From an uncultured bacterium (GTDB lineage: Bacteria > Planctomycetota > UBA8742 > UBA2392), in assembly GCA_938014885.1 (NCBI GenBank), contig CALLQI010000004.1, positions 372,001 through 436,000 on the forward strand: 64,000 bases of DNA, given 5' to 3'. Every line of letters begins with the position of its first letter. Position 1 is the stretch's first letter. The translations under genes and the position numbers were made by a program. The notes below the pieces were generated by a model. The model worked only from the letters and a program-made list of their open reading frames with translations, did no database searches and was not told the origin of the DNA. Shown in pieces: positions 60,001 to 64,000 of the stretch.

Positions 60001-63000
60001 GGCATTCCCGAGGTCACGGGCCTGGCTGACTGGGGCGGCAGCACCGTGGGCGTGCTGTCAGGCTTTTCGCCACAGACGTACACCATCACCAACATCGGCG
60101 CGATTGACCTGACCGTCACCAACATCGCACTCACCGGCACCCACGCCGCGGACTGGAGCTTCGCTGGCCCAACGGGCACACCCGTGGCGCTGGCACCCGC
60201 AGCAACCCACGACGTGCAACTGAATTTCACGCCCGGTGCGGCCGGGCCGCGCAACGCCAACCTTGTTGTCACGTACAACACGGGCACGCAGACTGGACTG
60301 ACCCGCACCTTTACGCTGTCCGGCGCTGGCATCACCGTGCCGGGCGTGATCGGCGTGACCACGCCCGTCAACTTCGGTAACGTAAACCTCGGCAGCAGCT
60401 CTGCGCCTACGCCGATCACCATCAACAACACCGGCGCGGGTAACCTGACCCTCAATTCGATCAACACGGCCTTTGCCGGCCACACCGGCGACTGGAGCTT
60501 CAGCGCGCTGCCGCCGTTCCCGCACGTGATCACTCCGGGTGGCAACCTGACGTTCAACGCGACGTTCACGCCCACGGCCGCCGGGCCGCGCAGCATGACC
60601 ATCCGCGTGACCAGCAACACCGGCGGTGCGGCCGGAACCACCACGGACATCGTCCTGAACGGCACAGGCGTGGCGCTGCCGGGGCTGATTGGCGTCACGA
60701 CACCGGTGAATTTCGGCAGCGTGAATCTGGGTTCATCGTCCGCGGCCACACCCATCTCGATCAACAACACAGGTGCCGGCAGCCTGACAATCAGCGCGAT
60801 CAACACCGCCTTCGCCGGCCACACGGGCGATTGGGGTTTCGCCGGGCTACCCGCGCTGCCAGCAGTGATCGGCCCGGGCGGCAATGTGCAGTTCAATGCT
60901 ACGTTTACGCCAACGGCAGCGGGTGCCCGCAGCATGACGCTGCGCGTGACAAGTGACAGCAACGGGGTGCCGGGTACCACAACCGACATTGTGCTGAACG
61001 GGACAGGCTTGCAGGGCCTGATCAGCGTCACGACGCCGGTGAACTTCGGCAGCGTGAACTTGGGCAGCAGTTCGGCAGCGACACCGATCCAAATCAACAA
61101 CGTGGGTACCGGTGACCTGACCCTGTCTGCTTTGAATCTCGCCTTCGCTGGTCACACGGGCGACTGGGGGTTCACAGGCGCGCCGACTCCGCCGACTGTC
61201 ATCCCCGCAGGCGGCAACATCCAGTTCAATGCGACGTTTACTCCCACGGCCGCGGGCGCTCGCAGCATGACAATCCGAGTCACCAGCAACAACGCCGGTG
61301 TGCCGGGCACTACGACCGACATCGTGCTGAATGGAACGGGGTTGCAGGGCCTGATCTCAGTGACGACGCCCGTGAACTTCGGCGGCGTAAACCTGGGTTC
61401 ATCGTCCGCAGCCACGCCGATCCAGATCAACAATATCGGCACCGGCGACCTGACTCTGTCAGCGCTGAACCTGGCCTTCGCGGGTCACACGACGGACTGG
61501 GGATTCACGGGCGCGCCGACTCCGCCGACCGTAATCCCGGCCGGTGGCAACATTCAGTTCAACGCGACATTCACACCCACAGCGGCCGGTGCGCGGTCAA
61601 TGACGATCCGCGTAACTTCGAACGACGCCGGTGTGCCGGGCACCACGACCGATATCGTCCTCAACGGTAATGGCTTGCAAGGGTTGATCTCAGTGACCAC
61701 GCCGGTCAACTTCGGCAGCGTGAATCTTGGCAGCAGCTCTGCGGCCACTCCGATCACGATCAATAACGTTGGTTCCGGCGATCTCACGATCAGCGCGCTC
61801 AACCTCGCCTTTGCGGGTCACATCGGCGACTGGGGCTTCACCGGCGCTCCGACTCCGCCTACGGTGATCCCCGCTGGCGGCAACGTCCAATTCAACGCCA
61901 CGTTTACCCCCACCGCGGCCGGCGCTCGCAGCATGACGATTCGCGTGACTTCGAACGACGCGGGCGTCCCTGGCACGAATACCGACATCGTTCTCAACGG
62001 CAATGGCTTGCAGGGGCTTATCTCAGTGACCACGCCGATCAACTTCGGCAGTGTGAACTTGGGTTCGTCGTCTGCGGCCACGCCGATCACAATCAACAAC
62101 GTAGGTACCGGCGATCTGACCCTCTCAGCGCTGGACCTCGCCTTCGCTGGTCACACCGGCGACTGGGGCTTCACCGGCGCTCCGACGCCGCCGACCGTGA
62201 TCCCGGCTGGCGGCAACATTCAGTTCAACGCGACGTTTACTCCCACGGCCGCGGGCGCTCGCAGCATGACGATCCGAGTCACCAGCAACGATGCCGGTGT
62301 CCCGGGGACCACCACCGACATCGTTCTCGACGGCAACGGCTTGCAGGGCCTGATCAGCGTGACCTCGCCGGTCAACTTCGGAAGCGTGAATCTGGGTTTG
62401 TCGTCCGCAGCCACACCGATTCAGATCAACAATGTGGGCACCGGTGACCTGACTCTGTCCGCACTGAATTTGGCCTTCGCTGGTCACACGGGCGATTGGG
62501 GATTCACCGGCGCTCCGACGCCACCGACCGTGATCCCGGCTGGCGGGAACATCCAGTTCAACGCGACATTCACACCCACTGCGGCCGGCGCGCGCAGCAT
62601 GACCATCCGCGTGACTTCGAATGATGCTGGTGTCCCAGGTACGAATACCGACATCGTTCTGAACGGCAACGGCCTTCAGGGCCTGATCAGCGTCACGACG
62701 CCGGTAAACTTCGGCAGCGTGAACCTGGGTTCCTCGTCGGCTGCAACGCCGATTCAGATCAACAACGTGGGCACCGGCGACCTGACCTTGTCAGCACTGA
62801 ACCTGGCCTTCGCCGGCCACACCGCGGACTGGGGTTTCACCGGCGCGCCGACGCCTCCGACTGTCATTCCCGCTGGCGGCAACGTGCAGTTCAACGCCAC
62901 GTTCACGCCCACTGCGGCGGGTGCTCGCAGCATGACAATCCGCGTGACTTCGAACGACGCGGGCGTGCCTGGATCAACCACCGACGTCGTCCTCAACGGG

Positions 63001-64000
63001 AACGGATTGCAGGGCCTAATCAGCGTCACCACACCAGTCAACTTCGGCAGTGTGAACCTGGGTTCGTCGGCGGCGGCCACTCCGATCACGATCAATAACG
63101 TGGGCACGGGCGACCTGACCTTGTCAGCACTGAACCTGGCCTTCGCCGGCCACACCGCGGACTGGGGTTTCACCGGCGCGCCGACGCCTCCGACTGTCAT
63201 TCCCGCTGGCGGCAACGTGCAGTTCAACGCCACGTTCACACCGACTGCGGCCGGCGCGCGCAGCATGGTCATTCGTGTGACTTCGAACGACGCGGGCGTC
63301 CCTGGCACGAATACCGACATCGTTCTCAACGGCAATGGCTTGCAGGGGCTTATCTCAGTGACCACGCCGATCAACTTCGGCAGTGTGAACTTGGGTTCGT
63401 CGTCTGCGGCCACGCCGATCACAATCAACAACGTAGGTACCGGCGATCTGACCCTCTCAGCGCTGGACCTCGCCTTCGCTGGTCACACCGGCGACTGGGG
63501 CTTCACCGGCGCTCCGACGCCGCCGACCGTGATCCCGGCTGGCGGCAACATTCAGTTCAACGCGACGTTTACTCCCACGGCCGCGGGCGCTCGCAGCATG
63601 ACGATCCGAGTCACCAGCAACGATGCCGGTGTCCCGGGGACCACCACCGACATCGTTCTCGACGGCAACGGCTTGCAGGGCCTGATCAGCGTGACCTCGC
63701 CGGTCAACTTCGGAAGCGTGAATCTGGGTTTGTCGTCCGCAGCCACACCGATTCAGATCAACAATGTGGGCACCGGTGACCTGACTCTGTCCGCACTGAA
63801 TTTGGCCTTCGCTGGTCACACGGGCGATTGGGGATTCACCGGCGCTCCGACGCCACCGACCGTGATCCCGGCTGGCGGGAACATCCAGTTCAACGCGACA
63901 TTCACACCCACTGCGGCCGGCGCGCGCAGCATGACCATTCGCGTGACTTCGAATGATGCCGGCGTCCCGGGCACCACTACTGACATCGTTCTGAACGGCA
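57076..64000 (+). CDS. Giant secreted repeat protein: three P-domains + Ig-like (HYDIN/ASPM-type) repeats; 3' end outside window
   Basis: At least 2308 codons, open to the window's end. TTG start at 57076 with GGTGGA 6 nt upstream gives MNARFWLILLLLAAGPLVAQ, a signal peptide; an in-frame ATG at 57004 would lengthen it. Three proprotein-convertase-like P domains lie near residues 20-195, 375-530 and 815-980 (DADLYLFLLPPGVTW, DVDCYLLPPGVDW, DLDIYLIPPGVTW; each ending G.WTL.V.D). Between them are two Ca-loop-like motifs (DLNNNGVLDPGE, DADNSGTLTPGD). From about residue 1090 it is a run of 111-residue choice-of-anchor-D-like Ig repeats (VTTPVNFGSVNLGSSSAATP, FNATFTPTAAGARSMTIRVT). Likely a cell-surface or matrix protein; no catalytic domain is visible. 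Confidence 0.9.
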   Translation, partial: MNARFWLILLLLAAGPLVAQTFTSTPNVAIPDNDPNGVTNTITVPATSDRVRSLRVGVRINHTYDADLYLFLLPPGVTWNPPYTTINNGPVIEPPPGVVTLSTKNGGGGDNYGSGSGGGTVYTNFRSSRDPVLAATTSIRSGAAPFTSQTRWIPELEYAFDNLYGTNPSGDWTLIVVDGWAIDTGTLVSWQVEYTPVTSPALIARLSPANQPGSTVVTGAADQVLGHFEFEGVGAGTLTSVIVRSENGVALNTSFSRIALHEDLNNNGVLDPGETQTMTGTLTPGASTITLSFGAPQAMPAGVTRRFLLVGDVLGTPAASGISMQILQASDFVATAARSGLFPIRAGFHRIAGPRTYTSAPLGGSFMRDAQAFGVRSTIVIPATDDLIGGVRVGIRLDHNRMQDVDCYLLPPGVDWNGPYTSGAPPAGVIDMSTDNGGNGDNFGTGAANGPYVFTFFSTNLDPTWPTNNLITGGAAPFTLAAGYRPEGQAAWNALYGTNPAGSWTLVVADDAGGGGNAGGTLLAWTVEYLAHPKAELTGVQDFGSSVVGATSAVSPRTFTISNEGDYPLSVTGINFSGAAPADFALTPAPAFPFNVPAGGSVNFNASFTPTAQGVRSASLDVVCNDDGLVGSAVPINVWGFGNMPPSVTLNAGFANAPGTPFKRGSNDNVAGQYEFATGSTGATINTVTFTEAAGRVLLNNLSALRLMHDADNSGTLTPGDVLLATATLAPASTTASFTVNRVLAPNTFENWILVADVLASPANNAIAFRVASGADVTASLAVMATFPQDTGPHPLDSARVFTSTPTGGIGIPNASTAGITNSIVIPPTTETVAALRIGLRIDHPADQDLDIYLIPPGVTWAGPYTGAGPAGVIELTSDNGGTGDDYGSGTDDIVYANLTRATDPVFQPGANIAGQGAGAAPFTSQYYYVEDAADMLLRYGASPAGTWTLAVVDDAGDAFSTGRLISWQVEYLPPGIPEVTGLADWGGSTVGVLSGFSPQTYTITNIGAIDLTVTNIALTGTHAADWSFAGPTGTPVALAPAATHDVQLNFTPGAAGPRNANLVVTYNTGTQTGLTRTFTLSGAGITVPGVIGVTTPVNFGNVNLGSSSAPTPITINNTGAGNLTLNSINTAFAGHTGDWSFSALPPFPHVITPGGNLTFNATFTPTAAGPRSMTIRVTSNTGGAAGTTTDIVLNGTGVALPGLIGVTTPVNFGSVNLGSSSAATPISINNTGAGSLTISAINTAFAGHTGDWGFAGLPALPAVIGPGGNVQFNATFTPTAAGARSMTLRVTSDSNGVPGTTTDIVLNGTGLQGLISVTTPVNFGSVNLGSSSAATPIQINNVGTGDLTLSALNLAFAGHTGDWGFTGAPTPPTVIPAGGNIQFNATFTPTAAGARSMTIRVTSNNAGVPGTTTDIVLNGTGLQGLISVTTPVNFGGVNLGSSSAATPIQINNIGTGDLTLSALNLAFAGHTTDWGFTGAPTPPTVIPAGGNIQFNATFTPTAAGARSMTIRVTSNDAGVPGTTTDIVLNGNGLQGLISVTTPVNFGSVNLGSSSAATPITINNVGSGDLTISALNLAFAGHIGDWGFTGAPTPPTVIPAGGNVQFNATFTPTAAGARSMTIRVTSNDAGVPGTNTDIVLNGNGLQGLISVTTPINFGSVNLGSSSAATPITINNVGTGDLTLSALDLAFAGHTGDWGFTGAPTPPTVIPAGGNIQFNATFTPTAAGARSMTIRVTSNDAGVPGTTTDIVLDGNGLQGLISVTSPVNFGSVNLGLSSAATPIQINNVGTGDLTLSALNLAFAGHTGDWGFTGAPTPPTVIPAGGNIQFNATFTPTAAGARSMTIRVTSNDAGVPGTNTDIVLNGNGLQGLISVTTPVNFGSVNLGSSSAATPIQINNVGTGDLTLSALNLAFAGHTADWGFTGAPTPPTVIPAGGNVQFNATFTPTAAGARSMTIRVTSNDAGVPGSTTDVVLNGNGLQGLISVTTPVNFGSVNLGSSAAATPITINNVGTGDLTLSALNLAFAGHTADWGFTGAPTPPTVIPAGGNVQFNATFTPTAAGARSMVIRVTSNDAGVPGTNTDIVLNGNGLQGLISVTTPINFGSVNLGSSSAATPITINNVGTGDLTLSALDLAFAGHTGDWGFTGAPTPPTVIPAGGNIQFNATFTPTAAGARSMTIRVTSNDAGVPGTTTDIVLDGNGLQGLISVTSPVNFGSVNLGLSSAATPIQINNVGTGDLTLSALNLAFAGHTGDWGFTGAPTPPTVIPAGGNIQFNATFTPTAAGARSMTIRVTSNDAGVPGTTTDIVLNG
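60349..64000 (+). repeat. Tandem Ig-like repeat array, 333-bp period
   Basis: Unit borders placed after the GLQGL-type codons at 60348, 60687, 61020, 61353, 61686, 62019, 62352, 62685, 63018, 63351 and 63684. The first unit is 339 bp; the next nine are exactly 333 bp (111 codons) and the eleventh is cut by the window's end. Phase is kept with no insertion or deletion. Within units, variation is mostly synonymous. Confidence 0.95.
61945..62606 (+). repeat. 662-bp segment duplicated exactly at 63277-63938
   Basis: Compared base by base, 61945-62606 and 63277-63938 show no difference; the first mismatches are at 61944/63276 and 62607/63939. The offset is 1332 bp, exactly four repeat units. Other unit pairs differ at many third positions, so this is a distinct, recent copy. 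Confidence 0.9.

Noticed and set aside
57408..63819. Many long open frames on the minus strand opposite the giant repeat gene (for example 59892-61100 and 62754-63431)
   Set aside because: They are antisense copies of the repeat array, repeat with the same 333-bp period, and have no ribosome sites; the plus frame has the signal peptide and domains.

Overview
The window is 64 kb of GC-rich bacterial chromosome, densely coded on both strands, with no rRNA, tRNA, IS element or CRISPR array that I can see. The organism is most likely a member of the Planctomycetota or a related PVC-type lineage. The pointers are a 52-residue basic protein of a kind I know from PVC bacteria (53704-53862), a MoxR-vWA-beta-propeller (bpX-type) operon, a zinc-ribbon Ser/Thr kinase, HpnG/HpnH hopanoid genes, and very repetitive spacers. 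The assignment is inferred from gene content, not proven.

Layout. 0-7 kb: GrpB-family end fragment, a HAD/PhoD double-phosphatase lipoprotein, malic enzyme, a SufR-like Cys-rich regulator. 7-17 kb: a minus-strand set of two secreted or lipid-anchored proteins followed by a four-gene operon: MoxR ATPase, a small adaptor, a vWA/beta-propeller protein, and a TPR/beta-propeller protein. Its last three junctions are 2 bp gaps or ATGA overlaps. 17-26 kb: MacB-type ABC exporter, TyrRS, a histone H1-like protein, MutL, an alkaline-phosphatase-fold hydrolase. 26-37 kb: an interrupted secreted coiled-coil gene, the kinase, RecG, an aminopeptidase, a HAD phosphatase, small unknown genes, an inositol-phosphatase family enzyme. 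37-47 kb: a coiled-coil protein, GatA and GatC, signal peptidase I, a YdiJ-like FAD/Fe-S oxidoreductase, MarR, a PgpH-like HD phosphodiesterase. 47-57 kb: HpnG, HpnH, an aconitase-fold protein that has lost its cluster cysteines, a PQQ-type sugar dehydrogenase with a C-terminal sorting tail, the small basic protein, RecJ. 57-64 kb: the first 2308 codons of a giant secreted protein with three P-domains and an array of exact 333-bp Ig-like repeats that runs off the end.

The spacers carry several families of hairpin-forming repeats: GTTGAC-type hairpins (6.8 and 50.8 kb), CACGAAG-armed elements (31.4 and 50.7 kb), GCAC(C/T)GGGCAC minisatellites (21.3, 22.3 and 44.6 kb), and GGGGTTAGGGG/GGTTGTAGG elements (21.2 and 40.3 kb). 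A look-alike of the last family lies in frame inside the YdiJ-like gene. The most interesting points are the bpX-type operon, the cluster-less aconitase homologue beside hpnH, a 662-bp exact duplication inside the giant gene, the two in-frame TGA codons at 26.6 kb, and the nested repeats at 50.7-51.0 kb.
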